This document shows, piece after piece, positions 1 to 8,778 of a stretch of DNA of 64,000 nt (position 1 is the stretch's first letter; every line of letters begins with the position of its first letter). The stretch lies in assembly GCF_963665445.1 (NCBI RefSeq), contig NZ_OY762276.1:4396601-4460600 (forward strand), written 5' to 3'. The notes beneath the pieces were generated by a model. That model had not been told where the DNA came from. It did no database searches and saw nothing but the letters and a program-made list of their open reading frames with translations. The DNA comes from an uncultured Desulfobulbus sp. (GTDB lineage: Bacteria; Desulfobacterota; Desulfobulbia; Desulfobulbales; Desulfobulbaceae). The position numbers and the translations under genes are program-made.

Positions 1-2508
1 TTGGATGAATTTCTGTCGGTAGCGCTGGTATTGTTGGGGATCGGCCATCACCATGTCAATCTGGCGGGTGTGGATGGTCAGATACCCCAGCACCTTCAAC
101 CGGCTGAAGAGAAATTTTTGCGTCCGTTTTTCCACCCGCGCCGCCAGAGCATCACCGGTAAGTTCCACCCGAAAATCAAACCGTGACAGGATCTCTGCGA
201 GCAGTTCGATCCGACCGACGCGACGGGTTTCGTCCGCAGCCCCACCCTTGAAACGGAAGGTGACATACCGCTCGGTTCGCAGGCTGCTGATGAACGCCTC
301 AATCATAGCATAGTGGTATCCAAGGCGCACACTGAGATTGCAGTAATTGCGGGAAACCAGGAAATAATTTTTCTGGTTCAGCGCCGAGGCCACCGCCGGA
401 TCCAGGGCCGGATTCATGGCCGACTGAAAGACAATGGACCCCATGCCGCGCATGCTCACCGAAGGCGGTCCGTCCCAGGGATAAGCGTGCATCCCCTGCC
501 AGATGGCGAGCATCGGCGTCGAGACCACCTCGCTGATGTTGATGAACTTGTTGACCGGGTCAAACTCGGGCGCAAAACCGTCGGAGAGGTTGATCACCCA
601 CCACTCAAGCGGCATGTTGTCCACCAGCCGTTTAGCGGCCCCCTGGTCGAAATGATACCGTTTACCGAAATCGAACATCTCCACCACCGACTTCTCGTGG
701 CAGAAGCGGGTGATGTCATGCATGGTGGCGCAATGACTGCCCCGGAAATAGACCGAGGCCGGGTCTGTCAGGGTTAGGGGGGAGATGAGTTTGAGCGCCT
801 CAATCAAGGTCTGTTGTACCGGGCTGCCGTCCATGGGGTTGGGGCGTTTCTCGGCCTGCTGGGCAAGCAATTCTTCGATCCGACCTTTATAGATGGCGCG
901 GTTGCGGGCATCCACGGTTACGATTTCCCCGTTACTGAGCGTTTGCACCGCGTTGTCCAGTGACAGCAGCGAGGGCAGGCTGAATTCACGGGAAATGGTG
1001 GCCAAATGCCCGGCCTCACTCCCGGTTTCCGCCACCATGGCTGCGGCCCGTTTCAACAGCGGTGCCCACTCGGGCAGGGGGTGCTCCACCACCAGGATCG
1101 ATTTTCGTGGAAAGTTGACCATGTCCTCATGGGTGCGGACGATGAAGACCGGGCCGCAGCCCACGCCGGTACAACCGGTCACCCCGCCCTGGAGGAGCAG
1201 CCGTTCGTCGGCAAAGACCTTGGCCTCGCCCTGTTCCCCGGTCGAGAGGTGGACCGAGATCGGTCGACTCTGCAGCACATAGATTTGGCCGGACGCATCG
1301 ATGGACCACTCGATATCCTGGGACGAGCCGAAATGGTGTTCCAGCTTCATGCTGATTGCGGCGAGCTCGGTGGCCTGTGGCTCGCTCAGCGGCGTTCCGA
1401 TTTGGTCCGGGGCAAAGCTCTGTTCGACGATGCGATGGGGAGCCTGGCGCTCCACGGTGTAATGATTGGTCTTTTTGGTCCCGTCGACAATGCCCTTAGC
1501 CATGCCTGAGGAGAAGAAGATATCGAGTGTGCCGATCCGGCCGCTGATGGACTGGGAGTAGCAGATGCCGCTGATCGTGGCCTCGATCATCGCCAGGCAG
1601 CCCACGCACATCACGATATCCTCGTGGCGATAGCCCTTGGCCAGACGGTAGGTCATGGCCTGGGGGGAATATTTGGAGGCCAGGACTTTCTTGTAGGCAT
1701 GGACAAGGTTTTCCCGGTCAACAAAAAGCTCGGTGTGGTAGAGACCGGCAAACGAGGCCCGGCCAAGGTCCTCGCCCAGGGCGCTGGAGCGGACCGCCAG
1801 CTTGACATCCCTGCCGGCGATTTCCAGCAGCTGGTCGAAATGGGCATAGAGCTGCCGTTCCAGTTCCGTGGGTAGAGGGCTGTTGATGATCAACTGCTGC
1901 ACCTCTGTGCTTTTGTTGAGCATATCCTCCAGATCCCGAGCATCCGTCTGCTGAAAAAGACGGTTGATCTCGGGATAGACGTTATTTTCCAGGTAAAAGA
2001 GGCGGCTGGCGGAGGAGGTCACTGCAAAACCGGGCGGAATGGTAATTCCTGGCAGGGTTCCGGCCTCGCCGAGGTTGGCCATCTTCTCGCCAGTCAGTTC
2101 CACCAGAGAGCGGTTGACCCGAACCAGGGGGATGAACCAGTCGCCCTCGGGGAGAATGAGCTCCTTGTCGATGATGGCGTCGATCTGTTCCTGAATGCGG
2201 TTGAAGGAGGTCTCCAGGTTGACATAACCGCCATCGGCCATCTTACGCAGGTTCTGCACCATCTTGTAGATGTTGACCGTGACCACGGTCGACTTGGAGC
2301 GGATAAAGGTCATGGAAAAGGTGCGGCCGTCGCGCAGGGCGGTCTCCAGTTCGGCCATGGCCTCGAGCGCGTTGTTGTTGGCGGTCAGCAGTTCGCGGAA
2401 GCAGCGATACTTCGTTCTGAAGAGGCTTTGCAGCTCCTCGGTACTCAGAGTGGGGACAGTGGAAATACCGAGGAGATCTTTGATACTGGTCAACAGATTT
2501 TTCATCAT
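1..2508 (-). CDS. PEP/pyruvate-binding (PEP synthase-like) protein, 3' end outside window
   Basis: Reading frame open from an ATG pair at 2508/2505 to the left window edge (836 codons, no stop), so the C-terminus is missing. Residues 1-130 are helical and not recognised. Residues about 135-460 look like the PPDK/PEP-synthase ATP-grasp domain, with GEKMANLGEAG and VRSSALGED(L)GRASFAG motifs. A swivelling phosphohistidine domain follows, with His501 in GHLATISREF matching the PEP-utiliser motif. Beyond about residue 550 I do not see the PEP-binding TIM barrel of PEP synthase or PPDK. Instead there is an unfamiliar region containing RGSHCATMHDITRF. It probably phosphorylates some acceptor through a phospho-His, but the substrate is unknown. 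It heads a co-directional block with a membrane protein and a TauE/SafE exporter. The family call is firm; the reaction is not. Confidence 0.85.
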   Translation of the reverse strand, partial: MMKNLLTSIKDLLGISTVPTLSTEELQSLFRTKYRCFRELLTANNNALEAMAELETALRDGRTFSMTFIRSKSTVVTVNIYKMVQNLRKMADGGYVNLETSFNRIQEQIDAIIDKELILPEGDWFIPLVRVNRSLVELTGEKMANLGEAGTLPGITIPPGFAVTSSASRLFYLENNVYPEINRLFQQTDARDLEDMLNKSTEVQQLIINSPLPTELERQLYAHFDQLLEIAGRDVKLAVRSSALGEDLGRASFAGLYHTELFVDRENLVHAYKKVLASKYSPQAMTYRLAKGYRHEDIVMCVGCLAMIEATISGICYSQSISGRIGTLDIFFSSGMAKGIVDGTKKTNHYTVERQAPHRIVEQSFAPDQIGTPLSEPQATELAAISMKLEHHFGSSQDIEWSIDASGQIYVLQSRPISVHLSTGEQGEAKVFADERLLLQGGVTGCTGVGCGPVFIVRTHEDMVNFPRKSILVVEHPLPEWAPLLKRAAAMVAETGSEAGHLATISREFSLPSLLSLDNAVQTLSNGEIVTVDARNRAIYKGRIEELLAQQAEKRPNPMDGSPVQQTLIEALKLISPLTLTDPASVYFRGSHCATMHDITRFCHEKSVVEMFDFGKRYHFDQGAAKRLVDNMPLEWWVINLSDGFAPEFDPVNKFINISEVVSTPMLAIWQGMHAYPWDGPPSVSMRGMGSIVFQSAMNPALDPAVASALNQKNYFLVSRNYCNLSVRLGYHYAMIEAFISSLRTERYVTFRFKGGAADETRRVGRIELLAEILSRFDFRVELTGDALAARVEKRTQKFLFSRLKVLGYLTIHTRQIDMVMADPQQYQRYRQKFIQ

Positions 2509-2580
2509 GGCAGTACCCAATAGAAATGCTGCAGCAGAGTGGCCTCCACTGCAGCATGGTGAGAAAGAACGATCAGGCGA

Positions 2581-3282
2581 TCAATGTTCGAGCTTGATGC
2601 CGATGCCTTCAAAGAGGAAGAGCAGGCCGAAACCGTACCACATGGTATAGATCACGTAGAAGGCCAGCGACGCGATCAGGAGCACCATCTCCGCTTTGAC
2701 CGATTTTGCCTCAACCTTGTAGTAGTTGTAGGCCGGTTCAACCGCCTTGGTCATGGCACTTTTGACCACCTGGGCCTGCTCGAATTTTTCGGCCTTGGTC
2801 AGGTCTTTTTCCATGGCGGTGAGCGCATTGTACCAGCTGATGAGGGCCTTGCGTTCGTCGACACCGTACTTGGAGGAGATTGTCTTGCCATCGTTTTTGT
2901 ACATCAGGTCGGCATCGTTGAGCATGATGGTCAGCATGGCACCGAAGTCGCCCTTGACCTTCACTTTGACGTCATCCACCTCGGCCGGAATATTGTTGGT
3001 GGTAAAAAGTTTTGCCACGGTGGCGGCTTCATCGGCGGATTTCATCTTCATGCTGGTGGAAAATTCCTGACCAGCGTACTTTTCGACCTTTTTCAACTGT
3101 TTGTCAATATAATAGGCAGACCCCTTGGACAACTGGTTGAAGAAGTTATCGAGATAATCCAAACCATTGATCTTACCGCCATGCACCCCCGGGAAGAGAG
3201 GCATGAAGATGGCAACGAGAACCGCGAAGAAGGATGCAAGCAGAACAAATGCGCGTGCCTTGAGTTGTGTTGAGCTTACCAT
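2581..3282 (-). CDS. Small membrane protein of unknown function
   Basis: Not recognised as a named family. The 233 residues have one N-terminal hydrophobic segment (about residues 10-28, ARAFVLLASFFAVLVAIF), a hydrophilic helical middle of about 150 residues rich in Lys, Asp and Ala, and one C-terminal hydrophobic segment (about residues 200-222) ending in a short charged tail. This predicts two membrane passes with a large soluble loop. Its ATG lies 2 bases after the TauE/SafE stop, and an AGGAGG ribosome site sits inside the end of that gene, so the two are translationally coupled. It is probably an accessory subunit of the exporter next door (inference from position only). Confidence 0.75.
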   Translation of the reverse strand: MVSSTQLKARAFVLLASFFAVLVAIFMPLFPGVHGGKINGLDYLDNFFNQLSKGSAYYIDKQLKKVEKYAGQEFSTSMKMKSADEAATVAKLFTTNNIPAEVDDVKVKVKGDFGAMLTIMLNDADLMYKNDGKTISSKYGVDERKALISWYNALTAMEKDLTKAEKFEQAQVVKSAMTKAVEPAYNYYKVEAKSVKAEMVLLIASLAFYVIYTMWYGFGLLFLFEGIGIKLEH

Positions 3283-3284
3283 GA

Positions 3285-4565
3285 TTAATGAGCCTCCTCG
3301 GCTTTCAGGACGTTGAGGTTAGTGAAAAAACACCAGAATACCCAGATCGCGAAGACGATGATGATACCGAAGAAGCCGACGTTGCCGATCCAATCGCAGA
3401 TGTCCAGAACACCTTTGTCGACCTTGATATAGCCCATCTTGGTTAGCTTTGTCGGCAGGGCACAGGCGCGGTTGATGAAACCGGCTGTTACGGTAAAGGC
3501 ATAGAAACCGCGGATGGTGATACCGGGAACAACCTTGGTGACGATGGAACCGATCTGGATACCGATCAGGGAACCGAGCAGCATCCCCATGGCCAGGGTG
3601 TAGAAGATAAAGCCGTAGATCGCGTACTGACCGATGGCACCGTACCCAGCGGTGAACACGATCTGGAAGATATCGGTACCAACGGTGGTCATGGAGGAAA
3701 CGCCCAGACCGTAGACGAACATGGGGAAGGTGAGGAAGCCGCCGCCCACGCCCATGATCGCAGCCGCCATACCGACGATGAAACCGCTGATGACCAGGAA
3801 GATGAAGGAGATCTTGCGGCCACCGGGGGTGATGCCCTCGTCAAAGGTGATCATCGGTGGCAGGGTGATGGATTGAATGCGTTTGCCCATGGGCGGGATC
3901 TCTTCGCCCATTTTTTTGGCGCCGGCTTCAACAGTCACGGTTTTTTTACGCGCCTTGAGCCAGTCGGTCATGGCATAGAAGGCCAGAAAGCTCAGAATGA
4001 TCACGTAGATGATGGTGATGAAGGTGTCGCTCAGCACCGGGTTTTTGTCATAGATGGAACGGTTGATATAACCGCCCAGGGTGGAGCCGCCGATGGAGCC
4101 GATAAGGAACCAGACGGCCAGGCCAACGGAGATGTTGCCGAGTTTGCGATGGAGCACGGAGCCCATGATCGCCTTGGCAAAGATGTGAAACAGGTCGGTA
4201 CCGACTGCAAGGATACCCTTGACGCCGGCGCTCATCAGTGCCGGAGCAATGATGAAGCCGCCGCCCGCGCCGATACAACCGGTGATCAGGCCGGCGCAGA
4301 CGCCGACCAGAATCGAGGCGCCGAAGATGAGGTTGGTGTAATGCGAAGGACCATAGGCCGATTTACCGCCGATGAAGTGGGGAAGGGCATTGCCGATATC
4401 ATCGGCGAAACAGACCCCGCCAATGATTGCAGGCAAGAGCATGAGTCCCAAAACCATGAGGCGTTTTCGGTCCTTGAGGATGTTCGTGGACATCTCCAAT
4501 TCCCACCGTGCATGGGCCTTGGCGCCCGCCACCATGAACTGGTTGAGCTGACGGAAAAATTTCAT
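3285..4565 (-). CDS. TauE/SafE family anion (sulfite/organosulfonate) exporter
   Basis: Membrane permease of 426 residues, larger than the usual 250-300 of the TauE/SafE (DUF81) family. It has the two family half-repeats. The first holds GLITGCIGAGGGFIIAPAL followed by AVGTDLFHIF. The second holds AAAIMGVGGGFLTFPMF followed by TVGTDIFQIVF. A hydrophilic loop of about 50 residues separates the halves. The cytoplasmic N-terminus of about 35 residues contains an amphipathic stretch. Family members export sulfite, sulfoacetate or related anions. In a likely sulfate reducer an oxidised sulfur anion is a reasonable substrate, but this is inference. It is flanked by a response regulator and sensor kinase upstream and a coupled small membrane protein downstream, so it may be the regulated output of that two-component pair. 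Confidence 0.88.
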   Translation of the reverse strand: MKFFRQLNQFMVAGAKAHARWELEMSTNILKDRKRLMVLGLMLLPAIIGGVCFADDIGNALPHFIGGKSAYGPSHYTNLIFGASILVGVCAGLITGCIGAGGGFIIAPALMSAGVKGILAVGTDLFHIFAKAIMGSVLHRKLGNISVGLAVWFLIGSIGGSTLGGYINRSIYDKNPVLSDTFITIIYVIILSFLAFYAMTDWLKARKKTVTVEAGAKKMGEEIPPMGKRIQSITLPPMITFDEGITPGGRKISFIFLVISGFIVGMAAAIMGVGGGFLTFPMFVYGLGVSSMTTVGTDIFQIVFTAGYGAIGQYAIYGFIFYTLAMGMLLGSLIGIQIGSIVTKVVPGITIRGFYAFTVTAGFINRACALPTKLTKMGYIKVDKGVLDICDWIGNVGFFGIIIVFAIWVFWCFFTNLNVLKAEEAH

Positions 4566-4624
4566 TGCGATCTCCTTGTTGTTAATAATTAAAGTTGTCT
4601 TTGTATCAATAAGATCCTGCCCCC

Positions 4625-5053
4625 TCAGCTTGGCAGGACCATATTTCTTTTGATTTGGGCCATTTCGATTTTTTCCTGCTGGATGCGTTTGCGCTCGTAG
4701 GCGGCATCCAGTTTTTCCAGCAGAATGTCGGTTTCCATCGGTTTCATCAGGTAGTCAAAGGCCCCGTACTTAATCCCGTTGATCCCTGATTCCACCGAGG
4801 CATGCCCGGTGAGCATCACCACCTCGACCATCGGTGCGATGTTTTTGATTTCGCGCAGGGTTTCGATGCCATCCATTCCCGGCATCTTCACATCCAGCAG
4901 GACCACGTCGTAGTTCTTGGCCTTGATCATCTCCAGGGCAGTGGCGCCGTCAGGAGCGCTGTCGCAGTGGAGATCCTGCTTGCTCAGTTTCTTGATCATG
5001 ATTTCGCGGAAATCCTGTTCGTCGTCGACGATGAGTACGTCATAGCGTGCCAT
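4625..5053 (-). CDS. Single-domain response regulator
   Basis: CheY-like receiver of 142 residues with the acidic pair in LIVDDEQDF, the phospho-acceptor Asp54 in VLLDVKMPGMDG, the switch Thr/Ser in MLTGHAS and the conserved Lys in YLMKP. There is no DNA-binding or catalytic output domain. The protein ends in about 20 charged, probably helical residues. It must therefore act by protein contact or as a phosphorelay intermediate. Its start is 12 bases from the stop of the sensor kinase gene upstream, so the kinase is its likely partner. Confidence 0.9.
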   Translation of the reverse strand: MARYDVLIVDDEQDFREIMIKKLSKQDLHCDSAPDGATALEMIKAKNYDVVLLDVKMPGMDGIETLREIKNIAPMVEVVMLTGHASVESGINGIKYGAFDYLMKPMETDILLEKLDAAYERKRIQQEKIEMAQIKRNMVLPS

Positions 5054-5065
5054 TGTTTCTCTCCG

Positions 5066-6721
5066 TTATTTGTCCTGTTGTATGCTCTTGATGGGTACTT
5101 TTACGGTGAAGGCAGTGCCCTCGCCGGTTTTGCTTTCAACGTCTAGGGAGCCACCCAGGGTGCGAATGATGTTCTGGCTGATGGCCAGGCCGAGCCCGGT
5201 CCCCTTGCCCTGTTCCTTGGTGGTGAAAAAGGGATCCCAGATCCGTTTCATGACCTCGGGAGGAATCCCTGGGCCATTGTCGGCAATCTGAATCGCAATG
5301 TCCTGACCTACCTGGCTGGTGGTAATGGTCACCTTGCCGTCGTGTCCAATGGCATCAAGGGCGTTGTCGATCAGGTTCAACAGGATCTGCTGCAGCCGGT
5401 GGCCTTCGGTCATGGTGGTGGGGAGCTGCGGATCCAGTTTGAGGTCGACCGCGATGTTGTTGTGCTTGGCTTCTTTCTCGAGAAAGGAGAGGGTCTCCTC
5501 CACCACCTCGTTGATCTGCACCTGCTCCTGTTCCGCATTGATCTTGCGGGCAAAGCCGAGCAACCGGTGGGTGATGGTGGCGGCTCGCTGCACATGGTGT
5601 TTGATCTTCTTGATCGTCTGCTGGTATTCCTTCATGTTCTTGAGCGTGGCCGGGTCTTCCTCGGGCAGCAGTTCCTCGATCCAGCCCGCCTGTGCGAGAA
5701 TCATCTGCAGCGGGTTGTTGATCTCATGGGCCACGCCAGCGGCCAACCGACCGATATTGGCCATCTTCTCGATATGGGCCATCTGTTGGTCTATGGCCGT
5801 GGCCTCGCGGTCGGCCTTGGCCACATGGGCCACGATGAACCGGCTGAGAAAGATGGCAATGACAAAGAACAGGGTGGCAGTGACCACGATGATCACCAGG
5901 GTGCGGTTGAGATGCTGGTAATAGGGCCCGAGCATGTCCGGAATGTGCACCTTGAGCATCAGCATCCAGGTATCGTTGTTGAGCCAGGTGGTGGCATAGA
6001 GGGTGTCCCCTTCCTGCACCAGTTCCGGGGTTGAGTGGTTGCGCACCAGCCGCATCTCCTGCTCCGGCAGAGCGGTCAGGTTGCCCTGCAGGCTTGGTGT
6101 CTGGAGCTCACCGTGTTTGTTGACGATGAACACATCGCCGTGTTCGCCGATCTGGGCGCTGTGCAACAGGGAGTTGAATACGCTGGAATTAATGGTGGTG
6201 CGTAGCACATAGTGTTTGAGTGGATCGGTCAGGGCCACCACGAAGTGGGGGAGCTTGCGGTAACCGCTGAAGACATCGCTGACGTGTGCACCACGCACCA
6301 ACACTTCCGAAAACCAGGGCTGTTCCTGGTAGTTTTTGCCTGTGACCTGCTCGCGATAGGGGCCGACATAGGCCAACTGCTGGCCATTGGTGTCAATCAG
6401 TTGCAGGTCGACCATGCCGCCAGCACCGCTGATGGCGAGGAAAAGCTGATCAAGGTGGGGTTGGTTCTGGAGATATTCCTGGGGATAGAGGCTGATCAGG
6501 GTGGTGAGGAGGTCGACCTGGTGCTTGAGGAAGTTGTTGATCACATCCTGGCGGTGCTGCACCACCTGGCTGGCGGTCAGCTCCAGATCCTGGATTGACA
6601 CCTGCTTGGAGTTGTAGATCGAGGTGGTGGCAATAATGAGGATGGGAATTATGCCGCACAAGAAGAACCCGATGGCCAAGAGCCTGGTGAGATTCTGGTA
6701 GTGGCGTTGTTTATCGGCCAT
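5066..6721 (-). CDS. Membrane sensor histidine kinase with extracytoplasmic Cache-like domain
   Basis: Kinase of 551 residues. TM1 (about 13-33) and TM2 (about 274-294) flank a periplasmic domain of about 240 residues with dCache features (VDLQLIDTNGQQLAYVGPY, QPWFSEVLV). A short linker leads to HisKA with His332 in GVAHEINNP, then HATPase with N box NLIDNALDAI, G1 DNGPGIPP and G2 GKGTGLGLAIS. The dimerisation/ATPase part is NtrB-like. It sits 11 bases after the HTH protein gene and 12 bases before the receiver gene, consistent with one operon. The ligand is unknown; small organic acids are typical for dCache domains. Confidence 0.9.
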   Translation of the reverse strand: MADKQRHYQNLTRLLAIGFFLCGIIPILIIATTSIYNSKQVSIQDLELTASQVVQHRQDVINNFLKHQVDLLTTLISLYPQEYLQNQPHLDQLFLAISGAGGMVDLQLIDTNGQQLAYVGPYREQVTGKNYQEQPWFSEVLVRGAHVSDVFSGYRKLPHFVVALTDPLKHYVLRTTINSSVFNSLLHSAQIGEHGDVFIVNKHGELQTPSLQGNLTALPEQEMRLVRNHSTPELVQEGDTLYATTWLNNDTWMLMLKVHIPDMLGPYYQHLNRTLVIIVVTATLFFVIAIFLSRFIVAHVAKADREATAIDQQMAHIEKMANIGRLAAGVAHEINNPLQMILAQAGWIEELLPEEDPATLKNMKEYQQTIKKIKHHVQRAATITHRLLGFARKINAEQEQVQINEVVEETLSFLEKEAKHNNIAVDLKLDPQLPTTMTEGHRLQQILLNLIDNALDAIGHDGKVTITTSQVGQDIAIQIADNGPGIPPEVMKRIWDPFFTTKEQGKGTGLGLAISQNIIRTLGGSLDVESKTGEGTAFTVKVPIKSIQQDK

Positions 6722-6732
6722 GGCGTCCGTCC

Positions 6733-7266
6733 TCAGAGGTTGAGCAGGGTGTTGAAATTGATGGCCTGATCCAGGGGAAATCGGTGTATCGGAATTTCCC
6801 TGGTCAGCATCTGATGCAGCTTTTGCACAAAGGTCTGGGCGTCTCCGTTGCCTTTCAAGAGGTAGATGATATCCGGACCAAAGGTGATCACCTTCAGTTC
6901 GGTGGTGCTGTCGTATTCGATGAAATCAACAATAAATGAAGGGTGCTGCCGCAACCGGTACAAGGTCCAGATGAGGTTGTTGGCCATGGGGCCGGGCAGA
7001 TCCTTGTCGAGAAGGATGAACAGGATCTTTTTGCTGTTGCCCGGCAGGAGGCGTTCGGGGATACGGATATTGTGGCGGATCAGGTGCTGAATCAGGTCGC
7101 AGGCGCGGATCAACCTGTTTTCCTCGGTGTCGATCACCGGAATCAACCCCTGCTCAATCCATTTCCCAAACCGTTGTGTTGATACGCAACAGATGGAAGC
7201 GGCCTGATCAAGCGTCAGGTACTCCAGGTTCTTGGGGGAAAGCATGTTTTTGAGACTGTGGTCCAT
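6733..7266 (-). CDS. MerR/excisionase-type HTH protein of unknown role
   Basis: Of 177 residues, about 17-75 resemble a MerR/excisionase-style winged HTH (LDQAASICCVSTQRFGKWI, then a strand-turn ending RACDLIQHL). The remaining 100 residues are not recognised and look like an alpha/beta fold (KILFILLDKDLPG, ELKVITFGPDIIYLL), perhaps a degenerate receiver-like domain without acidic pocket residues. It is the first gene of the minus-strand block that includes the kinase, receiver and exporter. It may be the DNA-binding output that the receiver-only regulator lacks (inference). Confidence 0.7.
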   Translation of the reverse strand: MDHSLKNMLSPKNLEYLTLDQAASICCVSTQRFGKWIEQGLIPVIDTEENRLIRACDLIQHLIRHNIRIPERLLPGNSKKILFILLDKDLPGPMANNLIWTLYRLRQHPSFIVDFIEYDSTTELKVITFGPDIIYLLKGNGDAQTFVQKLHQMLTREIPIHRFPLDQAINFNTLLNL

Positions 7267-7432
7267 GGGGCCGGCTCATGCGTTGAAGAATTGATGTGTT
7301 CCGCCAGAGCATGAGCAGAAAAAGGACCAGATTGGAGGTGAAAAAAGAAATTATAAAATATCATGAAAACAAGAGGTTACATCTATCGTAAAACAAGTCG
7401 TACCAGGACTTGGCCTCAAGTTGTGTAGAAGA

Positions 7433-7550
7433 GGTGACAGCTGGGGTGGATTGATCTTTTAACTCGTTGGAATTCTATAGTTAATCTTGCGTATAAAAAC
7501 GGTGACAGAAACGGACGGCTTCGGTACTCTCTGTGCAAGATTGGTGACAG
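7433..7550. promoter_or_regulatory. Three copies of GGTGACAG upstream of the kinase/NtrC operon
   Basis: The octamer GGTGACAG occurs at 7433-7440, 7501-7508 and 7543-7550, all on the plus strand in the divergent intergenic region (7267-7560). A possible promoter, TTGGAA at about 7470 with TATAAA about 19 bases further on, lies between copies one and two. The third copy runs into the ribosome site. The arrangement suggests a regulator-binding site, but the binding protein is unknown. Confidence 0.3.
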
Positions 7551-7560
7551 GGAGGTGGTC

Positions 7561-8778
7561 ATGGAGCAGAAGACAATCAAGATCCTAGAGCAGCAACGCC
7601 AGGATCTGGTCATACGGGTCCTGAAAAAGCACGAAGAGATGGAGGCGACCCGTTTTTTCACCGAACGGATTCTCACCGGACTCAGCGAGTTTTTCCTCCT
7701 GCTGGACAAGGATTTCCAGGTGATTCAGACCAACCGCGAGTTCCTGGAACGCAGCGGGTACCCGCCGCTAACCGAGCAGCCACTCGCTCTCGAACAACTC
7801 TTCTCTGCGGAAAAGGCCCAGGAAATAAAGAAAGTCCTGCGGCGTGACGAGTTTGCCGAGATGGAGGCCCAACTACGCAGCAAAAAGGGTGACCTCCTCC
7901 CTGTGAAAATGCGCGGTTCGACCCATGTCACCCAGAACGGTCGGGTGTTGCATATGCTGATTTGTACCGACTGCAGCGAGTTTTTTGAGTTGATGGCGCA
8001 GATGCAGGAGGGGCAGAAGCAACTGATCCACTCCAGCCGCCTGGCCAGTCTCGGCGAGATGGCCGCCGGAATCGGCCACGAACTGACCCAGCCGCTCAAC
8101 GCCATCCTGCTCTTCGCCCGCAACTGCCTCAAGGCCCTTGATACGCCCGGAGACCACAGCGAGATGATGCGGGAAAACCTGCAGATCATTATTGACCGGG
8201 TCAACAAGGCCTCCTCGATCATTGCCACCATGCGCAGCTTTGGCCGTAAGGTCGACGAGGAGCGCTCACCCATTGATCTCAACGAGATTATCCGCAAGAT
8301 CATCAAGTTTCTCGAGGCGCAGCTCCGCCTCAGCGAGATTCATCTCGATCTCCAGCTGGCACCGCAACCCTGCGAAGTGATGGGGGTGGAAGTTCGCTTG
8401 GAGCAGGTCTTTCTCAATCTGGTACAGAACGCGATTCAGGCCATGGGACGGGTGGTGGTCCCACGGCTCACCATCACCAGCCGTATCACCACCTGTCTCA
8501 ATTTGACCACCATGCTCAATGAACCCTATGTCCTGGTCACGGTGGCCGACAATGGTGAAGGGATTGCCGAAGATCTGCAGAAAAAAATTTTTGATCCCTT
8601 CTTTACCACCCGCGAGGTCGGCACCGGCATGGGGCTTGGACTGTCCATTGTCGACCGGATAGTGCGCGGCTTTTCCGGCTACATCGAGGTGGAGAGCGAG
8701 CCCGGCAAGGGGGCGCGTTTTTCCGTCTACATCCCCCAGCTGCAGCGGCAAGAGACCGCACAAGGAGCGCAGGCATGA
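7561..8778 (+). CDS. PAS-containing sensor histidine kinase (cytoplasmic)
   Basis: The ATG at 7561 is preferred over an in-frame GTG at 7555, because GGGAGG at 7550-7555 is then at normal spacing and would overlap the GTG. There is no membrane segment. The N-terminal helix is followed by a PAS domain (about 35-140, LLLDKDFQVIQTNREFL). HisKA has its His at about 173 in GIGHELTQPLN, and the HATPase has NLVQNAIQAMG, DNGEGI and GMGLGLSIVDRI. The order matches NtrB/ZraS-like kinases. The stop overlaps the start of the downstream sigma-54 activator (ATGA), so the two are translationally coupled and almost certainly cognate. Confidence 0.9.
   Translation: MEQKTIKILEQQRQDLVIRVLKKHEEMEATRFFTERILTGLSEFFLLLDKDFQVIQTNREFLERSGYPPLTEQPLALEQLFSAEKAQEIKKVLRRDEFAEMEAQLRSKKGDLLPVKMRGSTHVTQNGRVLHMLICTDCSEFFELMAQMQEGQKQLIHSSRLASLGEMAAGIGHELTQPLNAILLFARNCLKALDTPGDHSEMMRENLQIIIDRVNKASSIIATMRSFGRKVDEERSPIDLNEIIRKIIKFLEAQLRLSEIHLDLQLAPQPCEVMGVEVRLEQVFLNLVQNAIQAMGRVVVPRLTITSRITTCLNLTTMLNEPYVLVTVADNGEGIAEDLQKKIFDPFFTTREVGTGMGLGLSIVDRIVRGFSGYIEVESEPGKGARFSVYIPQLQRQETAQGAQA

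Noticed and set aside
2584-3273. Plus-strand frame of 229 codons opposite the small membrane protein
   Set aside because: His/Asp/Gly-rich translation typical of an antisense frame; the minus strand has coupled starts and membrane segments.
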